Positions 44,661 to 54,024 of a DNA stretch of 64,000 nucleotides are shown one piece after another; within the stretch, counting starts at the first letter, position 1, and the number at the start of each line of letters is the position of its first letter. The translations under genes were made by a program, and so were the position numbers. The notes beneath the pieces are model-generated. The model was not told the origin of the DNA, did no database searches, and was given only the letters and a program-made list of their open reading frames with translations. The DNA is from Lachnospiraceae bacterium AC3007 (GTDB lineage Bacteria > Bacillota > Clostridia > Lachnospirales > Lachnospiraceae): contig JHYK01000004.1 in assembly GCA_000621405.1 (NCBI GenBank), positions 168,706-232,705 of the forward strand, in the 5' to 3' direction.

Positions 44661-44756
44661 CGCAAAACAGCGGGATAATATGTAAACCAAATGGTCTGCA
44701 TGCGGATCCGCCGGGAGAGATTCCGCGACACTTAATCTAATCTTTGGGGGGAGATC

Positions 44757-46970
44757 ATGAACATCATTAAGAGGAACGGTAAGGAAGTCAATTATGATGC
44801 GGACAAGATCATCGGGGCGGTAAGAAAGGCCAACAACGAAGTCAGAGACAAGGACCGCCTGCTGGAATCCCAGATCACTGTTATAGAAGAAAAGGTAAGG
44901 CTCAAACTCATGGATCTCGACCATGAGGCAGGAGTCGAGGAGATACAGGACTATGTTATAGAGGCCATCCAGCAGGAGGGCGCTTTCAAGGTCGCTACTG
45001 TCTATACCATATACAGATACAGCCGTGAGCTCGCAAGAAAGAGCAATACGACGGACGACAAGATCCTTACTCTCGTAGAATACGACAACGAAGAGGTAAA
45101 GGAAGAGAATTCCAACAAGAACCCCATGGTAGTCTCTGTTCAGAGGGACTACATGGCAGGTGAGGTGTCCAGAGACCTCACAAACCGCGTGCTCCTTCCC
45201 AAGGAAGTAGTGGAGGCGCACAGAGCGGGCATCATCCATTTCCACGACAGCGATTATTATGTGCAGCATATGTATAACTGCTGCCTCGTTAATCTCGAAG
45301 ACATGCTCCAGAACGGAACTGTCATATCCGATACCATGATCGAAAAGCCCAAGAGCTTTTCCACTGCCTGCAATATCGCTACTCAGTGCATCGCCCAGAT
45401 AGCATCATCCCAGTACGGCGGACAGTCGATTACGCTCTCGCACCTTGCTCCGTTCGTGGACGTCTCCAGGCAGAAGTTCCGCAAGGAAGTCAGGGAAGAG
45501 ATGCTCGAGAACGATATCCTTGTGGATGAGGAGCGCATCAATGCCATAGCGGAGAGAAGGACTCAGATAGAGATCAAGCATGGCGTGCAGACCATGCAGT
45601 ATCAGGTCACGACGCTCATGACCACCAATGGACAGGCTCCTTTCATCACGGTCTTCATGTGCCTCGACGAGGTTCCCGAGGGAAGACTCAGGGACGACCT
45701 TGCCATGGTCATAGAAGAGATGCTCAAGCAGCGCATAGAGGGAGTCAAGAATGAGAAGGGCGTATACATCACGCCTGCATTCCCCAAGCTTATATATGTG
45801 CTTGATGAGGATAACGTCAAGGAAGGTTCCAAATACTGGGATCTGACGAGACTCGCCGCAGAGTGCACCGCGCGCCGCATGGTTCCGGATTATATATCCG
45901 CAAAGAAGATGCGCGAGTACAAGCAGGGCGACGTATATCCCTGCATGGGCTGCAGATCTTTCCTTACCGTGGACAGGTTCAGTCCCGAGGGAGAAAAGCA
46001 CAAATATTACGGAAGATTCAATCAGGGAGTCGTCACGATCAATCTGGTCGACGTGGCCTGCTCCAGCAACAGGGACATGGACAGGTTCTGGCGCATACTG
46101 GATGACAGGCTTGAGCTCTGCCACAGGGCATTGAGATGCAGACACGAAAGACTCCTCGGCACGACATCCGACGTGGCACCGATCCTCTGGCAGCACGGCG
46201 CCATCGCAAGACTCCAGAAGGGCGAGAAGATCGACAAGCTCCTCTACAACGGATATTCGACGATATCTCTCGGATATGCCGGCCTGTATGAGATGTGCAA
46301 ATACATGACAGGGAAGAGTCATACAGATGCAGAAGCAAGACCTTTCGCGCTTGAAGTCATGCAGAGACTGAATGACAAGTGCGCTGAGTGGAAGGCTGCC
46401 GAGAATATCGATTATTCCGTATACGGCACACCGCTTGAGAGCACGACCTACAAATTTGCAAAGTGCCTTCAGAAGCGTTTTGGCAAGATCAAGGACGTGA
46501 CCGATCATAATTACATCACCAATTCCTATCATGTGAATGTGCGTGAGAAGATCGATGCCTTCAAGAAGCTGGCATTTGAGTCTGATTTCCAGATGCTCTC
46601 TCCCGGAGGAGCCATCTCCTACGTGGAAGTGCCTAAGATGACTGACAATATAGACGCGGTTCTTTCCGTGATGCAGTTCATCTATGATCATATCATGTAC
46701 GCTGAGCTCAACACCAAGAGCGATTACTGCCAGGTCTGCGGATATGACGGAGAGATACAGGTAGTCACGGATCCTCACGGCAAGCTCATCTGGAGATGCC
46801 CTTCATGCGGTAATGAAGACCAGAACCGTATGAACGTTGCGAGAAGGACCTGCGGCTACATAGGCACTAATTTCTGGAACCAGGGACGTACCCAGGAGAT
46901 ACAGGAAAGAGTGCTCCATATGTCCAATGCTGTGATCGAAGGGAATGTGGCAGGGCAGAGGCCCGTCTGA
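44757..46970 (+). CDS. nrdD: Anaerobic ribonucleoside-triphosphate reductase (class III)
   Basis: The 737-residue glycyl-radical enzyme reduces NTPs to dNTPs without oxygen. It has an N-terminal ATP-cone (IIKRNGKEVNYDADKIIGAV), the catalytic ten-stranded barrel, the C-terminal zinc site (CQVCGYDG and CPSCGNED), and the radical loop RRTCGYIG with the glycine near residue 700. The ATG follows GGGGGGAG. nrdG, its activase, begins 44 nt later. Confidence 0.97.
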   Translation: MNIIKRNGKEVNYDADKIIGAVRKANNEVRDKDRLLESQITVIEEKVRLKLMDLDHEAGVEEIQDYVIEAIQQEGAFKVATVYTIYRYSRELARKSNTTDDKILTLVEYDNEEVKEENSNKNPMVVSVQRDYMAGEVSRDLTNRVLLPKEVVEAHRAGIIHFHDSDYYVQHMYNCCLVNLEDMLQNGTVISDTMIEKPKSFSTACNIATQCIAQIASSQYGGQSITLSHLAPFVDVSRQKFRKEVREEMLENDILVDEERINAIAERRTQIEIKHGVQTMQYQVTTLMTTNGQAPFITVFMCLDEVPEGRLRDDLAMVIEEMLKQRIEGVKNEKGVYITPAFPKLIYVLDEDNVKEGSKYWDLTRLAAECTARRMVPDYISAKKMREYKQGDVYPCMGCRSFLTVDRFSPEGEKHKYYGRFNQGVVTINLVDVACSSNRDMDRFWRILDDRLELCHRALRCRHERLLGTTSDVAPILWQHGAIARLQKGEKIDKLLYNGYSTISLGYAGLYEMCKYMTGKSHTDAEARPFALEVMQRLNDKCAEWKAAENIDYSVYGTPLESTTYKFAKCLQKRFGKIKDVTDHNYITNSYHVNVREKIDAFKKLAFESDFQMLSPGGAISYVEVPKMTDNIDAVLSVMQFIYDHIMYAELNTKSDYCQVCGYDGEIQVVTDPHGKLIWRCPSCGNEDQNRMNVARRTCGYIGTNFWNQGRTQEIQERVLHMSNAVIEGNVAGQRPV

Positions 46971-47014
46971 CCGCAGAGAACAGGAAGAAGCGCAGGCAGA
47001 CAGAAAGATGTAGT

Positions 47015-47563
47015 ATGAATTTCGGACAGATTTTTGAATGTGATATAGCAAACGGGGAAGGCTGCAGGACTTCCCTTTTTGTTTCCGGTTGTACGCATCA
47101 TTGCAGGGAATGCTTTAATCCGGAGACATGGAATTTTGATTTTGGTGAGCCCTATACAGATAAGACGGAAGAGTTCATAATAGAATCCCTGAGATCCGAT
47201 TACATCCGAGGACTTTCGATCCTCGGTGGAGAGCCGATGGAACCGGAAAACCAGCCCGTCGTCCGGCAGCTTGTGGAACGCGTTAAGTCCGAAGTGCCAA
47301 AAGCAGATATCTGGATATATTCAGGATACACGATAGAGGAGCTTCTGGATGAGGGCAATACCAGATGTCACACGGAAGATACGCTGCCCATCCTTCAGAA
47401 GACAGATATCCTGGTGGACGGCGAATTCGTCCTTGAGAAAAAGAACATAATGCTGAAGTTCCGGGGTTCATCCAACCAGCGCATAATCGATGTACCGGCA
47501 ACGCTTCAAAGATACGGGAAGCAGCGGGACATCCTGGTACTGGCAGAAAAATACATGGTATAG
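47015..47563 (+). CDS. nrdG: Anaerobic ribonucleotide reductase activating protein
   Basis: The 182-residue radical SAM enzyme has CTHHCREC, with Cys 26, 30 and 33 holding the 4Fe-4S cluster that cleaves S-adenosylmethionine, and LSILGGEPMEPENQP. It installs the glycyl radical in NrdD. The spacing of 16 nt to ackA suggests shared transcription. Confidence 0.95.
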   Translation: MNFGQIFECDIANGEGCRTSLFVSGCTHHCRECFNPETWNFDFGEPYTDKTEEFIIESLRSDYIRGLSILGGEPMEPENQPVVRQLVERVKSEVPKADIWIYSGYTIEELLDEGNTRCHTEDTLPILQKTDILVDGEFVLEKKNIMLKFRGSSNQRIIDVPATLQRYGKQRDILVLAEKYMV

Positions 47564-47578
47564 CAGGAGGGGAAAGAC

Positions 47579-48793
47579 ATGAAGGTACTGGTCATTAACT
47601 GTGGGTCGTCATCATTGAAGTACAGGCTTATCGAGACTGATAACAAATCAGTCATATGCAAAGGTCTGTGCGAACGTATAGGAATAGGCGGCGGTCATTT
47701 TAAATACGAGATAACCGGCTCTGACAAGGGCTATGAAAAGGACATTGAGTTCCCGGATCATAACGTGGCGGTCGATGCCCTGATAAAGGCGATAACAGAC
47801 CCCGATACCGGAGTGGTAGCGGATGTATCCGAGATAGGAGCGGTTGGCCACAGGATAGTGCACGGCGGAGATAAGTTCACCGAGGCAACACTCATAACTC
47901 CCGATGTGATGGATATTATCGAAGAGTGCAGCGACCTTGCGCCGCTTCATAATCCCGCCAACATCCAGGGGATCAGATCCTGCCTCAAGGTGATGCCCGA
48001 TACAGCCATGGTAGGTGTCTTTGATACGGCGTTCCATCAGACACTGCCGGAAAAAGCTTATCTTTACGGGATCCCTTATGAATGCTACGAGAAGTACGGC
48101 ATAAGGAAGTACGGATTCCATGGCATGAGCCACGAATACGTGTCCAAAGAGACGGCAGCCATAATGGGTAAGGATATAAAGGATGTGAAGAGCATAATCT
48201 GCCACCTCGGGAACGGCGCCTCCATAACCGCGGTGGACGGAGGGAAGTCCGTCGACACCTCGATGGGATACACACCGCTCGACGGCATCATAATGGGCAC
48301 AAGATGCGGGTCGCTCGATCCCGAGATAGTACACGCCCTCGTGGAAAAGACAGGCAAGAGCCTCGATGATGTCATGCATATTCTGAACTTTGAATCCGGC
48401 GTATACGGCCTGTCGGGATACATGTCCTCAGATATGCGCGATATCCGCGATGCCTACAGAGAAGGAAACGAGGCCGCAATAAGGGCTTATGATACTTATA
48501 TCTATGTGATAGTAAAATACATCGGTTCATATATGGCAGTGCTCGGCGGCGCCGATGCCATAACATTTACGGCAGGAATAGGCGAGAACTCTTCCTCACT
48601 CAGAAAGCACGTCTGTGACAGGCTCAAAGGACTCGGAGTCGAGATAGACGATGAAGCAAATGAGAACGGAAAGGGCGCAAGGCTTATCTCAAGGGAGGAT
48701 TCAAAGGTTAAGGTATACACGATACCTACGGATGAAGAGATGTCCATAGCCCTCTCCACTGTTGAAGTACTTAAAAAACAGGGGAAGGCCTGA
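47579..48793 (+). CDS. ackA: Acetate kinase
   Basis: The enzyme makes ATP and acetate from acetyl phosphate. The 404-residue protein has VLVINCGSSSLKYRL at the start, then VGHRIVHGGDKF, KYGFHGMSHEYVS, HLGNGASITAV and FTAGIGENSS, all of the acetokinase family. pta, its usual partner, is absent here. AGGAGGGG precedes the ATG. Confidence 0.96.
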   Translation: MKVLVINCGSSSLKYRLIETDNKSVICKGLCERIGIGGGHFKYEITGSDKGYEKDIEFPDHNVAVDALIKAITDPDTGVVADVSEIGAVGHRIVHGGDKFTEATLITPDVMDIIEECSDLAPLHNPANIQGIRSCLKVMPDTAMVGVFDTAFHQTLPEKAYLYGIPYECYEKYGIRKYGFHGMSHEYVSKETAAIMGKDIKDVKSIICHLGNGASITAVDGGKSVDTSMGYTPLDGIIMGTRCGSLDPEIVHALVEKTGKSLDDVMHILNFESGVYGLSGYMSSDMRDIRDAYREGNEAAIRAYDTYIYVIVKYIGSYMAVLGGADAITFTAGIGENSSSLRKHVCDRLKGLGVEIDDEANENGKGARLISREDSKVKVYTIPTDEEMSIALSTVEVLKKQGKA

Positions 48794-48812
48794 TCAGAGC
48801 GGAGAAAAGCTT

Positions 48813-49322
48813 ATGAGCGAAAAAAGGGCACAGCTCACCAGATCTGACATAGAGAAGATAGAAGCAGAAATAGACGAGAGGAAGCTCGTGACCCGTCCGC
48901 AGCTCATTAAAGAGGTGCAGGAAGCCCGGGCTCAGGGAGATCTGTCCGAGAACTTCGAGTACTATGCCGCCAAGAAGGCCAAGAATGAGAACGAGAGCAG
49001 GATCCGGTATCTGGAAGGCATGCTGAGGACCGCGCGCGTGATATCGGACAGCTCCGCGGACGACGAAGTCGGGATAAATAATACCGTGACTCTCTATTTT
49101 GAAGAGGATGACGAAGAGCAGGTATATAAGATCGTGACATCCATAAGGGGTAACTCCCTGGAGGACAGGATAAGCAATGAATCGCCCATAGGCAGGGCGA
49201 TAATCGGTCACAAAGTCGGTGACAGAGTTAAGGTCACCGTGAATGACAATATTTCTTATTTCGTGACTATCCGCAATATAGACAAGACAAGCACGGATGA
49301 TGATGAGATAAAGAAGTTTTAA
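48813..49322 (+). CDS. greA: GreA/GreB-family transcript cleavage factor
   Basis: The 169-residue protein (start ATG 48813) has the N-terminal coiled coil with QGDLSENFEYYAAKKAKNEN, whose acidic tip reaches the RNA polymerase active site, and the C-terminal FKBP-like domain with SPIGRAIIGHKVGDRVKVTV. It rescues backtracked polymerase. A second greA elsewhere in the genome is possible. Its stop overlaps the stop of the minus-strand gene at 49319. Confidence 0.92.
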   Translation: MSEKRAQLTRSDIEKIEAEIDERKLVTRPQLIKEVQEARAQGDLSENFEYYAAKKAKNENESRIRYLEGMLRTARVISDSSADDEVGINNTVTLYFEEDDEEQVYKIVTSIRGNSLEDRISNESPIGRAIIGHKVGDRVKVTVNDNISYFVTIRNIDKTSTDDDEIKKF

Positions 49323-49921
49323 TCCATCAGGTTTTTCAGCGAACTTACTATGCTGTCCCGAAGAAGCGAATCTATGTGTGAGGCCGAGTCGATGAGATCA
49401 TTGATCTTATCGGCGCGTCCCTCCTCTTTGTATATGGATGCGAGCATCAGATAATTCCTTTTGGAGTCGGTCCCTATGGATATTCCGTATTCCAGGAGCG
49501 TCTTTGCTTCCTCGATATGCTGGTTGTCCATGTAATCTCCTGCAAGATAGGATATGGCCTGGACGAGTTTTGTATAGTTGCCGTCCGCTGCGGACAGGAT
49601 GTTAAGATTGGCGGCTCCGTACTGGATCTTGAGATCCGTATTAGTCTGTCCGGTCAGATTGAGGACCTTCTTTTCAGCCATGGAACGGATGGTCTCCTGA
49701 CGCTCTTTTGTCTCGTCACTTGTCGTAGGCACATCAAGAGGAAGTTCCTCTGCCGGAACCTTGATATAAGGAAGACCTGAGATATCTTTTTTCGGAGTGA
49801 GGTTGGCCTGTCGCTCGCGCTCAAGAAATTCTGCATCCGGGTCGCTTTTTGGTTTTCTGTTCACAATTGACTTGAAAAGGACACAGAATGTGATTATTAT
49901 GATAGGAACTGTAAATCGCAT
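49319..49921 (-). CDS. Membrane-anchored TPR-like protein, unknown
   Basis: The 200-residue protein has an N-terminal hydrophobic anchor (RFTVPIIIITFCVLFKSIV), a charged linker, and a helical C-terminal half with TPR-like repeats (LAGDYMDNQHIEEAKTLLEY, LMLASIYKEEGRADKINDLI). AGAAGG lies upstream of the ATG. It is convergent with greA, with a 4-nt overlap. I do not recognise a specific family; a scaffold role at the membrane would fit. Confidence 0.75.
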   Translation of the reverse strand: MRFTVPIIIITFCVLFKSIVNRKPKSDPDAEFLERERQANLTPKKDISGLPYIKVPAEELPLDVPTTSDETKERQETIRSMAEKKVLNLTGQTNTDLKIQYGAANLNILSAADGNYTKLVQAISYLAGDYMDNQHIEEAKTLLEYGISIGTDSKRNYLMLASIYKEEGRADKINDLIDSASHIDSLLRDSIVSSLKNLMD

Positions 49922-49959
49922 TATTAACCTTCTTCAATATATATAGAGGTAGTAACAAT

Positions 49960-50076
49960 ATGTTTTTTCAGATGTTTCAAGGCAAACGCAACAAAAGAAG
50001 AGCAGGAATGATCATTATCGTAGTGGTGGCTGCAATGGTGCTGGTGCCTTTGATCATAAGTCTGGCTTCATATTGA
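49960..50076 (+). CDS. Small basic single-helix membrane protein (38 aa)
   Basis: ATG at 49960 follows TAGAGGT with a 9-nt gap and opens a 38-codon frame ending TGA at 50074-50076. The product MFFQMFQGKRNKRRAGM is basic, then GMIIIVVVAAMVLVPLIISL is a single membrane helix, ending ASY. The positive cluster ahead of the helix predicts a cytosolic N-terminus. It is divergent from the TPR-like gene. The reading frame, site and topology make it credible; no family is recognised. Confidence 0.6.
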   Translation: MFFQMFQGKRNKRRAGMIIIVVVAAMVLVPLIISLASY

Positions 50077-50163
50077 TCATTATCACGTGATCAAGGAAAA
50101 GTATAGTCCAGGAATATATAAACCGCAAGAGAAACAGGGTATTAAGGTAAGGCAGAACATAAG

Positions 50164-51918
50164 ATGAGACTCAGGAAGAAAGCAATAGCTATTATGATGG
50201 CAGCGGCTCTTGCTGCTTTAATGATAACTCCGGCATACGGAATGTCGATCCTGGATTCTCCGCTCAATGCAGGCGCAGGAGCCGACAGCGGGAGTCAGGG
50301 ATCGGGGAATGCAGGAAGCACCGGAAGCCCCGGAAGCGCGGGGGCCGGAAGCGGCGAGCACAATATCATATCCCCCGGAAAAGCCATGGAGGACATCACG
50401 GGATCACCGGATGGGGCCGAAGATGAAGCTCCGGCAGAAGTAGGTGTTACGGTGCCTGCAAGGAGCACCGGGAATGACATCAGGATAAATGACGGAGTAT
50501 ATGCGGGAAGCGTGGATCTGTCGGGACTTAACGAAGCTGAAGCGACAACAGCCGTCAACAGTTACGTGTCCTCGCTTGGGAGCACACCCATAACGCTTAA
50601 CTGCGTATCCGGCAATCAGGTGGAGATCACGGCTTCATCAATAGGACTGCACTGGACAAACACATCGATAATAAATGAAGCGCTCTCGCTGGGACAGGCG
50701 GGTAATGTGATAAAGCGATTCAAGGAGCTTTCGGATCTTAAGAGGACAAATAAGATCTATCCCGTGGAGATGAGCGTGGACGAGCAGACGCTCAAGGGGA
50801 TAATAGCATCCGACTGTGTGAAGTATGACGTAAAAGCAGAGGATGCACTGATGTCCAGGAGCAACGGAGATTTTAATATCACTCCGGGGCGTGACGGAAT
50901 GTCGGTGAATGTTGATGCATCTGTAAGGAAGGTGGCTGACACTGTCGTCTCCCAGATAACCGGAAGTCCCATGAGCATAGATCTTGAGATCGAGGTAGTA
51001 AAGCCGAGAGGAGATGCCGAGACGCTGAGCCGTCTGACAGACAAGCTCGGAACTTTCATGACAAGATTTTACAGTTCCGGAGCCGACAGGGTGACGAACG
51101 TAACGAACGGGTGCAGGCTTATCAACGGAACTCTTCTCTATCCCGGAGAGCAGATATCCGTATCGGAGACGATCAGTCCCATGACGGAGGAGAACGGCTA
51201 TGCGCTTGCCGGAAGTTACCTTAACGGTCAGGTCGTGGAATCCTTCGGAGGCGGTATATGTCAGGTGTCCACGACGCTCTATCAGGCAGTCTTAAGAGCT
51301 GAGCTTCAGGTGGATGAGAGATACAACCATTCCATGGTCGTAAACTATGTGGATCATTCGGGTGATGCCGCGATCGCTGAGGGTATAAAGGATTTCAAAT
51401 TCACGAACAATCTGGACAATCCGATATACATCGACGGCTATACTACGCCGGATAAGACGATCACCTTTACGATATACGGGATAGAGACGAGACCCGAAAA
51501 CAGGACTCTTGAGTTTGAGAGCGAGGATCTTGAGGAGATAGAGCCCGGACCGGACAGGGTCATAGCCGACAGTTCCATGGCAGCAGGTTCCACGAAGAAG
51601 CAGTCTGCGCACATAGGCTACAGATCGGAACTCTATAAGATCGTCAAGGTGGACGGTGTGGAGACAGAGAGAATAAAGGTGAACTCCAGCACATATCAGG
51701 CTGTTCCTGCCATACTTACTGTCGGAACAGCGACGGCCGACCCGGGAGTAAAGGCCATACTGGAGTCTGCAATAGCCACCCAGGATATAGAGTACTGCAG
51801 GGCGATAGCTTCAGGCCAGGCTCCTGCGGCGGCAGTATCCGAGGAGACACTTGCGGCTCTTGCGCAGGCAGCAGAGGGTGAGGGCGGAGAGCATACCGTC
51901 GAGAATCCTCCGGATTAA
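50164..51918 (+). CDS. VanW-family exported protein
   Basis: The 584-residue protein has a signal peptide (MRLRKKAIAIMMAAALAALM, then ITPAYG), a low-complexity Gly/Ser linker (about residues 37-65), a PG_binding_4-like region (VYAGSVDLSGLNEAEATTAV), the VanW core with ESFGGGICQVSTTLYQAVLR, and a G5-like end (YKIVKVDGVETERIKV). VanW proteins occur in wall-associated settings but their chemistry is unknown. It heads an operon: 18 nt separate it from the next gene. Confidence 0.88.
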   Translation: MRLRKKAIAIMMAAALAALMITPAYGMSILDSPLNAGAGADSGSQGSGNAGSTGSPGSAGAGSGEHNIISPGKAMEDITGSPDGAEDEAPAEVGVTVPARSTGNDIRINDGVYAGSVDLSGLNEAEATTAVNSYVSSLGSTPITLNCVSGNQVEITASSIGLHWTNTSIINEALSLGQAGNVIKRFKELSDLKRTNKIYPVEMSVDEQTLKGIIASDCVKYDVKAEDALMSRSNGDFNITPGRDGMSVNVDASVRKVADTVVSQITGSPMSIDLEIEVVKPRGDAETLSRLTDKLGTFMTRFYSSGADRVTNVTNGCRLINGTLLYPGEQISVSETISPMTEENGYALAGSYLNGQVVESFGGGICQVSTTLYQAVLRAELQVDERYNHSMVVNYVDHSGDAAIAEGIKDFKFTNNLDNPIYIDGYTTPDKTITFTIYGIETRPENRTLEFESEDLEEIEPGPDRVIADSSMAAGSTKKQSAHIGYRSELYKIVKVDGVETERIKVNSSTYQAVPAILTVGTATADPGVKAILESAIATQDIEYCRAIASGQAPAAAVSEETLAALAQAAEGEGGEHTVENPPD

Positions 51919-51936
51919 GACTCTTTCGGCGGATGT

Positions 51937-52362
51937 ATGAGAAGAAGGATCGCCCCCGGTGACTATCGGGGATCATATAAAGATGAGATAAGACCGGATG
52001 ATCTTATCATAATGTGCGATGGCATGACCGGGGCAGCGGGCTTCATGGATCTTGATGAAGGGATACTTGAGAGTCTGTGGAGACTGTCTCTTGAGACGGA
52101 TCTTGGTCTGGTAGCGGATATAAGACGGATCCCGCTCAGCCAGGCAGATATCGACCGGTCGAATGCGGACGATATCAATCCTTATGAGCAGCCGATGGAG
52201 GGCCGCATATACATTGCGCATCCTGCGTCGGAGTATCATCTGAGGGAAGATGTAAGAGTCATAGGCTACCTTACGGACGACAGGAAATGCATTATAAAAA
52301 ACGGGGACAGAATAAGCTATCTCAGATCACGGGGTGAAGAAAAGGAGAAAGGTCATGAGTGA
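51937..52362 (+). CDS. Hypothetical protein in the VanW-Lrp operon
   Basis: The 141-residue protein is soluble and acidic: it starts MRRRIAPGDYRGSYKDEIRP and has DLIIMCDGMTGAAGFMDLDE and the end RSRGEEKEKGHE. No signal peptide, helix anchor or known motif is seen. Its last 8 nt overlap the Lrp-type gene, so expression is coupled. Function unknown. Confidence 0.7.
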   Translation: MRRRIAPGDYRGSYKDEIRPDDLIIMCDGMTGAAGFMDLDEGILESLWRLSLETDLGLVADIRRIPLSQADIDRSNADDINPYEQPMEGRIYIAHPASEYHLREDVRVIGYLTDDRKCIIKNGDRISYLRSRGEEKEKGHE

Positions 52363-52861
52363 AAAAGACATACAGGATATGAGGCTTAGCATACTGAAAG
52401 CCATAGAGCATGACGGAAGAGTGGATCTGAAAGAACTCGCCATAAGGCTGGGGCTGGATGCTACGGATATAGCAAATGCCATGTCGGATATGGAAAAAGA
52501 AGGGATAATCTGCGGATACCAGACGCTCATTGACTGGGATAAGACAGATGATGAAAGGGTGACGGCTCTTATCGAGGTTAGGGTCACTCCCCAGAGAGGA
52601 CAGGGATTTGATTCCATAGCGGAGCGGATATACAAGTACCCCGAAGTAGACAGCGTATATCTGATATCGGGAGGATTTGATCTCATGGTGATCATGGAAG
52701 GAAGATCACTTAAGGAGGTCTCCCAGTTCGTTACAAACAAGCTGTCCGCGCTGGAATCGGTATTATCCTGCGCCACTCATTTCATCATGCGTAAATACAA
52801 GCTGAACGGTACCGTGCTCGCAAAGAAGCACGAGGATGAAAGGATGCTGATAACACCATGA
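52355..52861 (+). CDS. Lrp/AsnC-family transcriptional regulator
   Basis: The start at ATG 52355 gives 168 residues. The N-terminal helix-turn-helix reads LKAIEHDGRVDLKELAIRLG and the C-terminal RAM (ligand-binding) domain includes TALIEVRVTPQRGQGFDSIA and VDSVYLISGGFDLMVIMEGR. Such regulators sense amino acids. The stop overlaps the aminotransferase start (ATGA at 52858), suggesting that the pair act together. Confidence 0.92.
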   Translation: MSEKDIQDMRLSILKAIEHDGRVDLKELAIRLGLDATDIANAMSDMEKEGIICGYQTLIDWDKTDDERVTALIEVRVTPQRGQGFDSIAERIYKYPEVDSVYLISGGFDLMVIMEGRSLKEVSQFVTNKLSALESVLSCATHFIMRKYKLNGTVLAKKHEDERMLITP

Positions 52862-54024
52862 GGGATCCGATCGCAAAAAAAGTCGCGGACATGAAATCCT
52901 CCGGCATAAGGAAGTTCTTTGACATCGTGAGCGAGATGCCGGATGCGATCTCTCTCGGTGTGGGAGAGCCTGATTTTGATACGCCATGGCATGTGCGTGA
53001 TGAAGGCATATACTCACTGGAGAGAGGCAGGACATTTTACACCTCGAACTCCGGCCTCATGGAACTGAGACAGGAGATATGCCGGTACACGAGGACGCAC
53101 TACAACGTATCGTACGACCCGGCAAGCGAGGTGATAATCACAGTCGGAGGCTCGGAGGCTATAGATATAGGTCTGAGGGCAATGCTTGAGCAGGGAGAAG
53201 AGGTTATCATCCCAGAGCCCTCGTATGTATCATATATTCCCTGTACCGAGATGGCCGGCGGAGTCCCCGTCAGGATAAACCTTAAAGAGGAGAATGAATT
53301 CAGGCTCACAGCCGGGGAGCTAGAAGAAGCGATCACCGATAAGACCAAGATATTGATCCTTCCCTTCCCGAATAATCCGACCGGAGCGATAATGGAAAGA
53401 AAGGATCTGGAAGGTATCGCAAAGCTCTGCGTGGAGCACGATATCTTTGTACTCTCTGACGAGATATATGCTGAGTTGACATATAAAGGCGAGCATGTGT
53501 CCATAGCATCATTTCCAGGTATGAAGGAAAGGACCATCCTTATCAACGGTTTTTCCAAGGCTTTCGCCATGACAGGATGGCGGCTTGGCTATGCATGCGG
53601 GCCGAAGGTCATCATAGAGCAGATGACCAAGATACACCAGTACTGCATCATGTGCGCTCCGACTACCAGCCAGTATGCGGCTGTGGAAGCCCTGCGTCAC
53701 GGAGACAGAGATGTAGAGGTCATGCGGGATGCCTACAACGAGAGAAGAAGGTTCCTGCTTCACGAATTCAGGAGGATGGGCCTTCAGTGTTTTGAGCCCT
53801 ATGGTGCCTTCTATGTATTCCCTTCGATAAAAGAATTCGGGATGACATCAGATGATTTCTGTACGTCTCTCCTTCGGGCAAAGAAAGTCGCCGTAGTCCC
53901 GGGAACTGCATTCGGAGACTGCGGAGAAGGGTTCGTCCGCATATCTTATGCATACAGCATCGAGAATCTCAAGGAAGCGCTCGGACGGATAGAAGAATAC
54001 ATTACGGAGCTTAGAAACAGATGA
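52858..54024 (+). CDS. PLP-dependent class I/II aminotransferase
   Basis: The 388-residue protein has the fold-type I layout: AISLGVGEPDFDTP, GGSEAIDIGLRAML, LPFPNNPTGAIMERKDLEGI, LSDEIYAELTYKG and the PLP lysine (about residue 234) in NGFSKAFAMTGWRLGYACG. It resembles the AspC/PatA aromatic or aspartate type; the substrate cannot be fixed. It overlaps the genes on both sides by 4 nt. Confidence 0.93.
   Translation: MRDPIAKKVADMKSSGIRKFFDIVSEMPDAISLGVGEPDFDTPWHVRDEGIYSLERGRTFYTSNSGLMELRQEICRYTRTHYNVSYDPASEVIITVGGSEAIDIGLRAMLEQGEEVIIPEPSYVSYIPCTEMAGGVPVRINLKEENEFRLTAGELEEAITDKTKILILPFPNNPTGAIMERKDLEGIAKLCVEHDIFVLSDEIYAELTYKGEHVSIASFPGMKERTILINGFSKAFAMTGWRLGYACGPKVIIEQMTKIHQYCIMCAPTTSQYAAVEALRHGDRDVEVMRDAYNERRRFLLHEFRRMGLQCFEPYGAFYVFPSIKEFGMTSDDFCTSLLRAKKVAVVPGTAFGDCGEGFVRISYAYSIENLKEALGRIEEYITELRNR

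Noticed and set aside
45405..46778. 457-codon minus-strand frame inside nrdD
   Set aside because: Same reasoning: antisense shadow of a highly conserved catalytic domain with strong third-position bias.
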